From NCBI GenBank assembly GCA_963966185.1, contig CAWZYM010000400.1, positions 88,501 through 152,500 on the forward strand: 64,000 bases of DNA. The letters are read 5' to 3'. The notes under the pieces were generated by a model that ran no database searches, had not been told where the DNA came from, and saw only the letters and a list, made by a program, of their open reading frames with translations. Shown here one piece after another: positions 51,620-62,939 of this stretch. This DNA comes from Rhabditoides inermis (lineage: Eukaryota > Nematoda > Chromadorea > Rhabditida > Rhabditidae). A program made the position numbers and the translations under genes. The stretch's first letter is position 1; each line of letters starts with the position of its first letter.

Positions 51620-51705
51620 TCAAGCGTCCCGAAGGACTTGGGTACAAACGTCCCGAAGGACTAAGATAGCGCCTTGAAGGCTGAGTAACGTCCCGAAGGA
51701 CTGAA
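51620..51705 (-). promoter_or_regulatory. Array of UUCG-tetraloop hairpins in the gag leader
   Basis: On the sense (minus) strand GTCCTTCGGGAC occurs three times (51626-51637, 51650-51661, 51690-51701), each a 4-bp stem capped by a C(UUCG)G tetraloop. A variant GCCTTCAAGGC (51671-51681) sits between the second and third. Spacing is 19-24 nt. The array lies about 100-200 nt upstream of the gag ATG, where LTR elements often keep packaging or translation signals. Confidence 0.7.
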
Positions 51706-52377
51706 TAACGTCCAGTTGTGGACTTGTAGTAAGTATACACTGCAGACAACACTGTGAGTACTGTACTGCAAATGAAATGTTAGACAAACACAAACTGCAA
51801 AAAAGTGACAATTACTGTATTATTGATAATTAATGATTCAATTAATTTAATTATTGACAAAACTCACTCAAATGAAAACACACAGTTAGTACGTACCTCA
51901 CTATATTTCCTTCGTTCACGTTGTCGTTGGTTGTTCAGCGACCGTAATCTGTTGAAGAGGAAAAAGAAATATCTGCTGTAAGAGTGATTGCCGTTGGTTA
52001 GTTGGTGTACACACGATCACGGCTTGTTTACATCCCCCGCTTCTCGGTTGAGGAGGTGGAGTGTAAAAAGACCAACGGTCTCAATGCGATTCGCTAAACG
52101 AATCGCTGGGTAAATAGAAAAAAAGACACACATCTAAACTACATCAACCCGTTAATATTACCTGCACAAAACACTGGGTAATGTGAGAATCACGAAACGA
52201 ATAGATACGTCCACACGCCAAACAGACGGCTGAATCCTGGCCGTTGATTCTGTTGGAATACAGAAGTAAAAATTCATACTATGATATCAATTACAATCAA
52301 TCGACACTGCAATTCACACTGAACGAAAGAGAAACTCACATTATACGCATCCGCAGCCTGCGAGAGAGCACGCTTCT

Positions 52378-52490
52378 ACCTTGTCCACCGGCCTACCTTT
52401 CCATTCGCGTGCGCGCACGACTTTTCACCGGCTATCGCCTACCTTTGTCCCGGCCACACTGGCCTACATTCACCGGCCTACCTTGACCAC
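52378..52490 (-). repeat. Short direct repeats in the BEL leader
   Basis: CACCGGCCTACCTT-like units recur about four times near the 5' end of the element leader. A perfect 8-bp stem GCGATTCG/CGAATCGC with a 5-nt loop lies further in, at about 52089-52109. Confidence 0.7.
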
Positions 52491-52618
52491 CGGTACGCGT
52501 CTCGTTACACGTACACGTACACACATAAAATTAAAACGAGAAAAACGAAACGCGAAAAATGAACATAAATACAAAATATCTACTAAAAATCAAAACATCC
52601 ATCAAGAAGTCATACATA

Positions 52619-52634
52619 TCCTGCCGATGCACCA
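52619..52634 (-). promoter_or_regulatory. Primer-binding site for tRNA-Gly
   Basis: Directly inside the 5' LTR the sense strand reads TGGTGCATCGGC, complementary to the 3' end (GCCGATGCACCA) expected for eukaryotic tRNA-Gly(GCC), including the CCA. This is where reverse transcription would be primed. Confidence 0.75.
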
Positions 52635-52902
52635 TGTCGCCCGGCCTATCATAGGATGAAAAGCCGAACCCGGGTTCGTGTATGTATGATTCCTTGTATG
52701 GATGTTGAGTGAGGTTTATTATACATATATGTTTATCTACAACTATAATAGCATCCTAACACACTAGACTACTTGGTTCGCTCGCATCGAAGACACTCTC
52801 TTCACAATCTCTCTTCCGTTCGGCTCCTCCTCTCACAGCTGACTCGCTTGATCTATCTCTCCTCTCTCTTCTCTCTTCGGTCATAGTCCGACATCAGCGA
52901 CA
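52635..52902 (-). repeat. 5' LTR
   Basis: 268 bp, identical on reading to the 3' LTR, with the same TGTCGC/GCGACA ends. It would carry the element promoter. Confidence 0.92.
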
Positions 52903-52989
52903 CCCTCTCTCTCCCTCCCTCTCTCTCCTCTCTCTCCCTCCCTCTCTCTCCTCTCTCTCTCTCTCTCTCTCCCTCTCTCTCTCACTCTC

Positions 52990-53032
<43 letters not shown>
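52903..53032 (+). repeat. CT-rich tract and right target duplication
   Basis: The first five bases (CCCTC) are the right copy of the BEL target duplication; the element landed at the edge of this CT tract. Positions 53033-53312 hold the 3' flank of the transporter gene. Confidence 0.9.
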
Positions 53033-53033
<1 letters not shown>

Positions 53034-53312
53034 GACCACACACACATAATCGCCTTTTCCCGAAAACACAAAAAAAGATTTTATCATCCGCAGAAGAACG
53101 TATTATACACAATCACATTCGTCTTTCTTGAAACACAAAGATCAGAAAGGAAGTGAATCATAGAGGCAAGTGAAACATAGATACTGGAAGACTAGCGTCC
53201 TAGTTGATGCACATGATCAACAGCTTGGGCGTGACACTAACAATCACTGGGGCTGGAGGTGGTGGTGGTGGTCCGGCAGGCGATAGAAGGGAGGGAAACA
53301 CACTCACAGAAC

Positions 53313-56300
53313 CTACTCATCCGAGCCGTCGACAACGCTAGAAAGAAAGAGGACGGTGGTTGGGTGTTGGAAAATGCGGCAAAGCGGTACACGTTATAGC
53401 GGGGGTGAGAAGGGCAGGCAGCGTGCAAGAGGCTCACCGCTGCTTCTCCGTGCTCTTCATCTCCTCCTCGCTCTCCAGTTGGATGTGGGTGAAGGCGGCC
53501 GGCTTGTCCGTGGCGAACATGCAGAAGATGACGTTGCCGAGGATGAGCAGCACGCCGTGGATGAGGAACACCACGCGCCACTCGGCCAGCGTGTTCTCCG
53601 TGCACACCTGGATCGGGGGTTATTTGTTTGTTTGTGACCAGTATCTTTGAAGCGTTCGACACCGAGAGGAAAAGCCCTTTGAAACGCCTTGAAGGCACAG
53701 TGTTTGTTCGCACGTGATAGGCGTTGTGAATGCAGTTTCGGGAGACGTATTAGTATGGTTGTTTACATGTTTGTTTGTTTGTTTGTTCAGGTCCTTTCAA
53801 AACGGTAGATTACCCACCAGGTAGATGAGAAGAGGCTCGAGGAAGAGCGAAAGGCACTTGATGAACTGAATCTGCGAGAGCACAAAGTGGGAGTGCTGCC
53901 TGGAAACTATCAATAATTACTTATATTTAATGAATATATAACATATTTAGGTTAATTAAAGTATAATTAGGTTACAATGTTACAAATGACTGACCTGGCG
54001 ACGAGAGTGGCGCACTTGTAGAATCCTCCGCAGATGAATCCAGTGGCGACCTCGATGATGAGAAGAATGCCCAGAGCCCACTTGGCGTGCTCCTGCAACA
54101 TCAATCAATAGTATCGATTTATCGATTATTGATTAACTCCTCACCTGCGGCACGAATCCGAGCACACAGAAGAAGCCTCCCGAGACGAGGAGAGCGATAG
54201 AGTTGAAGATGATCATCTTGGTCTTCTCCGACAGGAACCTGGAAATCGGTAAATCAATAATCAGTAATCAATAATCAATCGATAACCAATCGATATGCGC
54301 ACTTGATGTTATCGGATGCGACTCCGGAGATGATCTTAAAGAGGAGATGCACGAAGCGGGGCACGGCGACAAAGTATCCGGTGTGGTCGACGCGGAAGCC
54401 GAGCACCTGAATGGGCGGGGCTTGAGGGGGCGGGGCTTCAGGCGACATACCTCCTTGAGGTAGGTGGGTCCGTACATGACGATGAACTGCGACATCATCA
54501 GCTCTCCGAACGCGGAAAGCCACACGGACAGGATCACAGGGTTGGTGAGGATGGCCTTAGGGAAGAGAGGATTAGCTCCGCCCACGCAAGCTCCGCCCAC
54601 TTTTATACTACTACATACAAGTTGACATAGTAAACCCTCATACTTGCTGTTTTGCAAAATTTCACTTACTATGTCGATTTTCTTAGGTAACAACTATGCC
54701 TCTAAAGCGCTCGACCCCGCCCCTCCTCGCCCCGCCCCTTTTCGCCCCGCCCCTTTTCGCCCCGCCCACCTTGATGGGGGTGGGCTCGTGCTGCTCGACG
54801 TGAGAGCCCTTTCCGCGTCGGATCTTCTCCAGCTCCACGTCGGTCATGTGCGGGTGCTTGGCCGGGTCGTTGCTGAAAAACACAAATTTCACGTTGTGTG
54901 TGTGTGTGAAATATGCAAATGATATGCGATTCTGTTCTGGATAAGTATTTGATTTGACTTGACGTTGTGTGTTTGGAATCGTTACGTATTTCCTCGACCA
55001 CCGTGTCATCGAATTACTTCTAATTTGTTGAATAAATGAAAAGCGATAAAAATGCAAAAAAAGCCCATGTATTTCATCAATCTAAATAGGAAACACACCT
55101 AATTCAGTCAACTCGCCAGAGCACTTACCGATAGTAGCAGTACCAGGCGATGAAGAGAGCACCAGAGAGAGCGGCATGCACGTAGTACACCGAACGCCAA
55201 CCGAGCGCCGACTCGCACAGCTAGCAATACGGTAATGTTACAGTATACCGGCTACTGTAACTACTGCGGTGTAGCTGGCTACTGTGGTAGCTGCGGCTAC
55301 TACTGACTAGACATTTTTCATCGACATACCTCTCCGGCCACAGGCATGGTGAACATGACGGAGATCTGCGAGAACGACGTAAGGAGGGAAATGAAGAGTC
55401 CGTGCTGCTTCAGCGACGCCCAGTGCACAGTGATCAGACCGATCGCCGCAAAGTCCGCGCCGAACGAGATGCCCTGTTATTGTTGTTGTTGTTGTTCACA
55501 TTATACTTTATACGATTCAGTTTTTATGTTGTAGCACCAGATACTATTCAGTTCCTCTGTTCTGTTTTTGTACATTGTACTGTATTGGTGGGGCAAGTGC
55601 GTGGTTTTGTGTCGCACCCCAGCCATTCGGAACCCTTGCTGCTTGATCTCGCAAGATTTTCGCAGTGCCATCTTCTGTCAGCCGTTGTGATGAATTGCCG
55701 CCGCAAATGGCCGACGACGGCTTTTTTCCAAATAAATAGTGCTGATCAGAAAGAAAACGTGGCCGCACTATTCGTTCGACACGGAAAAAGGCCCCGATTA
55801 TGATTGATCACCTGTGGAATGGTGCGCCCCGAGTTCGCAAAGTCAAAACGGGAGCTGATCTTTGAAAACAGCCAGTGTCACATGGGGCTATCATTGCATC
55901 GAGACCGCGGCCTTGGGATAGATGTTTAAGACGTCGATAGCACATTACTTCCGCGCGCTGGCGGAGACATGACAAATGTTGCAAAGACATTGTAAACTCG
56001 AGATTGCAAGTACTGACTACTCCCAAAGTAGAAACGTAGTTGCTCTACAGCAGTAGGAATGTGAACAAGGTACACATCTCTGTTATCAGTAACTACTTTC
56101 AAAGTAGAAAGAACAGAGATGCTCTACTGCAGTTAGAATGTGAGTAAGGTAAGCAGGTAAGAACATACCTGGAAGAACCTCGCGGCGAGGAGTAGAGAGA
56201 ACGAGCTGGAGGCAGTGACGGGAATAGCGGCAGTCGCCAGCGTCGAGATCAAGCCAGCAATGAAGAACACTATCCGCGCGCCGAACTTCTCGTAGAACCT

Positions 56301-56541
56301 GCAGAATTTGCAAGTATTTCTTATTTCTTATTTGCATATCCCTTCACGCCATCGTTTAGAATGTTTCGATAGCATACGCATGTCTTGCATATGATATATC
56401 AAAAATACCTTGCCCACACCCGCGTCATCACTTCCGGATCTCTCTTAGCCGAGCATAGCTAATGCACATGCCGTGACACAGTCATAAATACACCTTCTAC
56501 ATACGCAAATGGTGATAGGAGTAAAACATAAATAACTTGAA

Positions 56542-56585
<44 letters not shown>

Positions 56586-57021
56586 TAAAATATACATAGT
56601 TTTGTGAATCTCACCAGTGGAATGGCCAAGCGGCCATGAGGGTTCCGATAGCGACTGCCCACATCAGGTAGGACTTCTCCTTCTGCGTGTAGTCAAACTG
56701 TCCGCGGAGCGAAGGATTTGCCAGGAACTCGGACTCCTGTATTTGCAAAATTAGAATTATGTTAGATTATGTTCAAATATTCTTGTTACAATCCCATTCA
56801 ATGCCAGTAATAATGGAAAGAGGGTGATGATTGTTTTTTTCGTGTTCTTTCAAAACAGTCAACTCGAACTCTGTTTGCCCAACACATCCACTCTGTTTTG
56901 TCTCAGGGTAGAGGCATGTTTACAGGGATATGCAGGTCACCCCCGATCACTCTCTCCCCCTTTTAACTCTATTTCTCTTTCCCTTTCCCCCTCTCTCCCC
57001 CTCCCCTCTCTCTATCTCCAA

Positions 57022-57087
<66 letters not shown>

Positions 57088-58165
57088 TCCCTCGCCCCGT
57101 TTTCCCAATCTCCTCTTCTGTCTACTCTCTCCTCTACTCTGACAGAGTACATTTTGTACCGGTTGCGCATTTCAGCAAAAAAGGGGATCGGAATCATTTC
57201 ACGAGTGCATATAAGGGCATTACAGTTAATCGTCTCATACCAGCTGTGTGATCAAATTGTATACAGAATGCGGTACTGTAACTACCCTACAATCCGGGAT
57301 CTGTCTCGCGACACATACCGTACTACACCGTACTGACCGTACTATACCGTATACCGTACTACTTACCGTAATGTTCTTGGTGCCCATACAGATCAGGGTG
57401 AAGTTGAGGGTGATCATGTTGGAGCAGATCGAAGCGATGCATGCCGATCCTGAAAAAAGATCCAACCTCGAAACTCACGTGAACCCGTACGCCCAAAATA
57501 ACTGTGTTCCATTTCAACGCCCTCTCTTTACATTTCCGTGTCCCGTTTGCCGTCTAATATACTCAAGTATATAATTAATACAGACACACTTTCGATCTGA
57601 ACCACACTGTTCTTTCCCCATTTCGGTGTAAGATTTCTCCATATACTCTTCTCCTATTGCTCCAATTAGGCGAATAGAGCCAGGTGACATCATGCGATCA
57701 ATGAAAATGTGGCGTGGGACGCGGAAAAGAGTGATGTGTATTCTGCACGTTTCACAACACCATAATTGAGCTGGTACACGTTGGGTGACCTCGCGACTCG
57801 CGTCAAAACAGATGGGTATCTAGGTAATGTAGACTTTGCGCCCGGCCTCGTATCAGTAGAGTACAAGTAGTCGGGCAGTAAATCAAGCATCTTTAGAAAA
57901 CAGCGGCGCAGAGAACGCGAATCGGGTCAATAGATACTTGCCCGTCCCGAAATAATCAGTTTTCACCGGTGAAACGGTATACACAGTCACTCAATGTCTA
58001 CACTTCGATACACCAACTCAGAGTTTACACAGTCGCTCAATGCCCACACTACTAGGACTCTTGGACACCGATTCAGACAATCCATGACGTACCGAGGACG
58101 AGGACGATGTAGCGGGTCCTGGTGGTGAGACAGCCCACGTCTCCCGACTCGACGTGCTTAGTCAT
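53313..58165 (-). CDS. SLC17-type anion transporter (major facilitator superfamily), 474 aa
   Basis: Fourteen exons: 58165-58093, 57449-57367, 56736-56615, 56298-56169, 55473-55330, 55220-55129, 54872-54770, 54555-54451, 54406-54303, 54238-54145, 54092-53995, 53899-53818, 53607-53438 and 53337-53313 (stop TAG). The summed CDS is 1425 nt. The ATG follows CTTTACAG closely (trans-splice site likely). TM1 (TRYIVLVLG...ITLNFTLICM) carries the NFTxICM motif of nematode SLC17 proteins. Further helices include WAVAIGTLMAAW, RIVFFIAGLISTLATAAIP, FQGISFGADFAAIGLIT and GWRSVYYVHAALSGALFI; a charged central loop (HPHMTDVELEKIRRGK) splits two six-helix halves. The tail is acidic (VVDGSDE). Family members move phosphate, sialic acid or glutamate across plasma, lysosomal or vesicle membranes; the substrate cannot be read from sequence. 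Length and exon count are normal and no break was seen. Confidence 0.9.
56548..56578 (+). repeat. (TA)n microsatellite
   Basis: About 15 TA units in an intron of the transporter gene. Confidence 0.9.
57023..57082 (+). repeat. (CT)n tract
   Basis: CT run of about 30 units in the second intron of the transporter gene. ACCGTACT-type short repeats follow at about 57315-57365. Confidence 0.9.
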
Positions 58166-59087
58166 ATTACCTGTAAAGTCAGATGTCAGACTCGGACGCG
58201 GAATCAAAAAGAGGCTGCGCGGCGGCGGAAGCGACAAGAGATTGGCTGCAGATTGCCGCAGGCGCGGCGGCGAAATGAATTGGATGTGCAAGCCAAGTTG
58301 ATTTAGCGGTTTCAGAGAGAAGGACGATCGAAATACGAGAGAGATAGGTGTGTAACAACAAACATCGCACCCACCGAGAGACAACGGCACTTTTAATCAC
58401 AACACGACCTCTATATATGACGATTATAATAGTTGGGAATGAGAGAGTGAAGCGCACATTATCAGAGGGTGGGAGAGTGAGTATCCGGAGGGCATTGATA
58501 AGATATTCAGTGAGCGCGGTGAGTAGAAAGGAAGAAAGCGGGTCACTCACTCACTACCTCTCTCATCGCGAGATGATACCGCAGGGTTCAACCACCGCAG
58601 GGTTCAATCAACCACATCGTCACCGGTGCGATTACAGGAGCACAATGATTGCAGAGGCGGGCAGTGAGCGGATAGAGAGAGAGAAAGATAGTGAGCGACA
58701 TAGTGAGAGTGTAAGGACACGGCGGTGATGGATGCGTTGATCGCGCGTGTGTGTTTCCACTGGCTATTCGGGGGGCGGGCTCACTCATCACCGCTTGCTC
58801 TCACTCACTACCGCCCCTCTCACTCACTCACTCACTCACTCACTCACTCACTCACTCCCGACCACAATACTACCCAAATCGGCTCTCGTCAGATTACCAA
58901 ACTCTCCCGCAATGCTTACTATCACGCGCTCGCTCAGACGTGGCGCGGAAATTATGCTAATTTTTGTTTCGCGCGCATATGCAACACCAAATCGGCGCGC
59001 GTTTCAATATGTACAGAATTGAACACGAGAGATGTTTATCTTGTGAGAGTAAGTGTACATAGATGGGCGGGGGGAGATTGGAAGACG
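58166..59087. other. Upstream region of the transporter gene
   Basis: Probably the promoter and leader of the minus-strand gene starting at 58165, plus the 3' flank of the DNase II gene. A (CACT)n tract lies at 58818-58856. No other gene was found. Confidence 0.45.
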
Positions 59088-61082
59088 TCAGCAGCTGTTC
59101 TGTGTGGCGATGACGCTCCACGCCTTCCAGACGGCGGCGTCCGAGATGCACACCGTGCCACCGCCGCGCACGTACTGCGACGTCTGAAACCAAGGGTACG
59201 GTAGAAAGAATATGGTTATGGTCTCCCACGCATCATTTACCCATCCAAACATTACGGTAGCATGTCTTGTATTTTTTCGTTCATTCATTCATTAGTTGCT
59301 CCCATGTATGCCTGTCCTTGCCGATGTATGCCTTTTCTTGGTTATTATATGCTAGACAAAGTAGAAAAAGTAGGCATAAATGTCAACCGATTGGTGAGTA
59401 ATGTTCATTAGTTCATTATCGCAATTTCGCAATGTCATGAAGTACAGATATCGTGAAGCTTTGAAAATGTCAACAGCCTTGGTGAATAATGTTGATTAGT
59501 TTATTTACTGTCGCAATGACACGAAGACTCTTTCGTAATCCTATAGCACTGTTTGACTAATCATGTTATTGTGCGCCCTACCTGCATTTCCGCTTCCGAC
59601 CACACAAAACATGTGAATTTTAATCGGGGAACTCTTGGTGTGTGATACTCAGGATGTGTTTCAGGGTTTCACCACGATGGCCGTGTGTCCGAATGTGAAG
59701 TGTCCCTCTTCCTAGCGTATTATCTACGCGAGATGATCACGGGATAAAATCTACATCGAACTCCTAGCGCGCACAGAAAATAATTATTTTCTCTCATTGT
59801 CTCTTAAAGAACTTCCGACGTATTTATTTTCCTATCGTAATCTGTCATCTATACTAGATTTTACTACACTCATGCGATGTTTTTTTAATGAATTATCTGG
59901 TGTGTAGTCTTTTTGTGAAATACGATGTCAACGAAGAAAAAAGTTTTCAAAAATCTTGGTTTTACCATTCTGTTGACGTCTCCAATGCAGACGTAGGGAG
60001 AAGATGCCTCGGAGGATCGAGCAAGCTTCGAGTGGTCCTTGGTGTACTTGTACTCCGAAGTAGAGCCGGTCTGGAAATATGCAAATTAGAACTTGATAGA
60101 AAGTCACAGTATACCTTCATGGTCTGCGCATCCAGCACCTTGTAGGTGGCCGAGCAGTCAAGAGGGATCTGAAGAGAGGATCACATGTATATTCTAGCCA
60201 ATCTCTTTCCTGTAATGAATATATACTCTCTATGGTACATTCAGGGTAACATTCAGGGCTCTGTCTCTTCCGCTGAATCTCTGTGTGACCATTGTTGTTC
60301 ACAGGCATGACAATGGCTGGACATCCGTGTGATGTAATAAATATAACATTAGGTTTTATAAACTCGCAGAGCCTTCTCACCAGGTCTCCCCTCCTCCACG
60401 ACTCGACGACGAGCGGCGAGCGCAGACCCGGCGCAACCAGCTTATCGTACAAATCTGAAACGTATCCATGGCATTCCTTGTGTTTTTACCACCCACTCAC
60501 CCTGCTTGAAATCGGCGTTCTTGGCGAAAGACTTGAACTTCTGTCCGCCCTGAAAATAACGTTGTGACTTTTGTCCGATATGTTTGTTGTTGTTCGTTCA
60601 CCTTGGTGACGAGGTCGATGGTGCTGGTTCCCGGCGTTCCCTTGGCGTAGCCGCCGGAGATCACCTAAACCCCATGTTGTTAGGCTCCGCCCCTTTCGGT
60701 CACGCCCACCTTCTGCAGATCGGGGTTCTTGATGGCCATGTCGGTAGGGAGGTTGGAGGAGTAGATGTCCGGGTGGTTGTAGAAGCTGAAAAGTTGTACT
60801 GTGACTATGACAAGAAAGAGAGAGAGAGAGAGAGAGATGCTCACAGCTGGGTGCCGATCTTGCTGAGCTCACTGTAGGTGAACGTCATGCAGAGCATCGT
60901 CTGGCCGTAGTTCGTGCCCGACTCGGGGTACTGTAAGGCATACGGTAGGGAGTCACTGTATCTCGGGGGTACTGTAAGTACCGTACCTGATAGTGATCAG
61001 GAGGCGGGAACTTGGGCACCGAGTGAACGAGCCACACGCCGGAGGTGCCATCGAAGAACGCAACTCCTGTAAAGGGAAACGG

Positions 61083-61126
<44 letters not shown>

Positions 61127-62030
61127 GCACCCTTGGTGTGTCCGAACTCGACAGAGAGCTTCTGGGTGCGGTTTCCGGCATCGCGAACGCGGTTCGAGCG
61201 AGGAAGCGACACGCTGCCGAAAGGCTGCAAGAAATCTGTGAATCTCTCTCTCTCTCTCTCACTCTCTCACTCTCTCTCTCTCCACTCTCTACCTTCATGT
61301 TGTACGATATCAACATTACACATTACAATACCGTATACCCCTGCTCACCTCGTCGTTGTACATGACGTGAAAGATGCTCTCGTCGCCTTTCTTGGCGTAG
61401 AACTGCTGCAGCGTGTGCGCCACCGCCTGAAAAAGTGTAGAAAATCACTGGGGTACTTGGTAAATCTGGATTATCGACATCTGCGTCAATACTGTGTCAA
61501 CGGTATGCATGCCGTGTATGAATAGAAATGCAGCAGCCCGATTAGTGAACCTGCATTTATCGACGCTAAACCCCTACGAGATTTGTCTGTGGTACAGTTC
61601 TTTCGATTTTCGATCTGTGTGCGATGCGGCAAGACTCGCGACTCGTGGCATCACGCGTCTCTGCGATAAGCCACTGTCACGAATCCAACCCGAACGCGGA
61701 TGTGAACGTTTAAAAACTTGGTACTATTCCACCATCGATAACTGATTCATTTAGGATTCACGATGCCACCCACAAAGTATACCTGGTTGTTGTCGTTGAG
61801 GGCGTTGGCGGAGGGCTTGAGGGCGGTCTTTGCGTGCGCGTCGAGATAGTAGAAGCCGTAGCCGCTGGTTATTCCTGAAGTCTCAAAATTCAAAACGCAT
61901 TACAATTGCATACAAAATGTCTTGCAAAATTCTTTCCACTAAAAGCTAAGCCCAACAAAACTTTGAACTTGGTACTGACTACGCTTTGAATGCCGAACAA
62001 TGTGATTCTGTTGAAAACCTGGACACTGGA

Positions 62031-62081
<51 letters not shown>

Positions 62082-62461
62082 CAGAGAGAAAGAGAGAGAG
62101 AGAGGGGGGGGGAGAGGGAGAGGGAGAGAGAGAGAGATTGGACTACCCACCGGCGATAGAGTTGTCGTGAATCTTGGGCATCTTCTGTACCGTGAACCTG
62201 CAAGGGTTATGCAATCACCTCTACCGTAATCGTGTAACGGTAACGTTTTGCTGTGCTGCTTCGAAATAAAACTTGGGCTCTGAATGAACTAGAACCATCC
62301 TAATTTCTCTCGTCGAAAGAGATCTCACCATTTTTGGGTATACTACCGAACATCTACCGTCCTACAACCACCCACCAGTCGACGTCGTTTCCGTTCTGGT
62401 CCTTGCATGAGAAGCCGGCCGCCGACGCCACCGCGCACATCAACAACGGCAACACCCTCAT
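59088..62461 (-). CDS. Deoxyribonuclease II (acid lysosomal DNase), 359 aa
   Basis: Fourteen exons: 62461-62376, 62197-62151, 61874-61783, 61426-61349, 61224-61131, 61066-60987, 60930-60845, 60785-60710, 60664-60602, 60549-60501, 60454-60381, 60168-60115, 60070-59966 and 59183-59088 (stop TGA). The summed CDS is 1080 nt and all junctions keep phase. A signal peptide (MRVLPLLMCAVASAAG) precedes the DNase II start CKDQNGNDVDWF. Family marks follow: SGYGFYYLDA, HVMYNDE, GVAFFDGTSGVWLVHSVPKF, YGQTMLCMTF and the catalytic KDHSK with CIGDVNRM near the C terminus. The enzyme cuts DNA at acid pH in lysosomes or gut, as do NUC-1, CRN-6 and CRN-7 of C. elegans; which of these is the orthologue is not clear. 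A second copy lies 0.5 kb upstream in the same orientation. Confidence 0.94.
61081..61122 (+). repeat. (GA)n tract
   Basis: A GA run in a DNase II intron, starting within about ten bases of the splice donor on the coding strand. Confidence 0.9.
62034..62136 (+). repeat. GA-rich tract
   Basis: GA dinucleotides with a G-run in an intron of the DNase II gene, close behind the donor at 62150. Confidence 0.9.
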
Positions 62462-62939
62462 CCTTGAAAAGAAGACCATCATTCAATTCGATACTTTTCT
62501 TCAACCACTTTCCAGCGTTCAGAGCGCTGCAAAGCGATCGAAGACACGAAGACAGCTGACTATGTAGTTACTAGTAAGCGGTAAACAAAGAGAGTGCACT
62601 CGGCAGAAGTCCTGAGTTGACTGAGTTGCTGGAATCTAATCTGGAATCGGCAGGCTATTGATATGAGTGCTCTGGTTCACTAGGGTCACTCCCGATAAGC
62701 GCGCCGATCACAGATCCACTGGGTTGCATAAGCACAATACGTAAAAGGCATAGTTCTACTTCGAAAAAGAGTTCTGGCTATGCATACATCATACCCTTTC
62801 ACCTCTCACCGTAATATCAACGGATCACTGCTTACATCTGTATCGGTCTTTACAGAGTCGATTGAACACGAAAGATCTTTATCTTGGTGTGCGGGAAGCA
62901 TATAGATAGACAGCGAGAGATTGTTCGGGGGCAGGTGGC

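Larger units (their letters stand above)
48614..52902 (-). mobile_element. BEL/Pao LTR retrotransposon, 4.29 kb, gag but no pol
   Basis: Two 268-bp LTRs, identical as read, bound the element, each starting TGTCGC and ending GCGACA. A 5-bp target duplication flanks them. Gag lies on the minus strand, so the 5' LTR is at 52635-52902. A tRNA-Gly primer site adjoins it. Between gag and the 3' LTR (48882-50508) no protease, reverse transcriptase or integrase frame is visible; that space holds a TTAA-bounded fold-back element and a tRNA-like module. It is a recently inserted, non-autonomous copy. Confidence 0.92.

Noticed and set aside
51593..51720. CRISPR-like repeat array (short repeats every 19-24 nt)
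   Set aside because: Units are 12-nt hairpins inside a eukaryotic retroelement leader with no spacers of uniform length; stem-loops explain them better.
55402..55803. Plus-strand frame of 133 codons
   Set aside because: It overlaps an exon of the transporter on the other strand and a GTT repeat, and has no support of its own.
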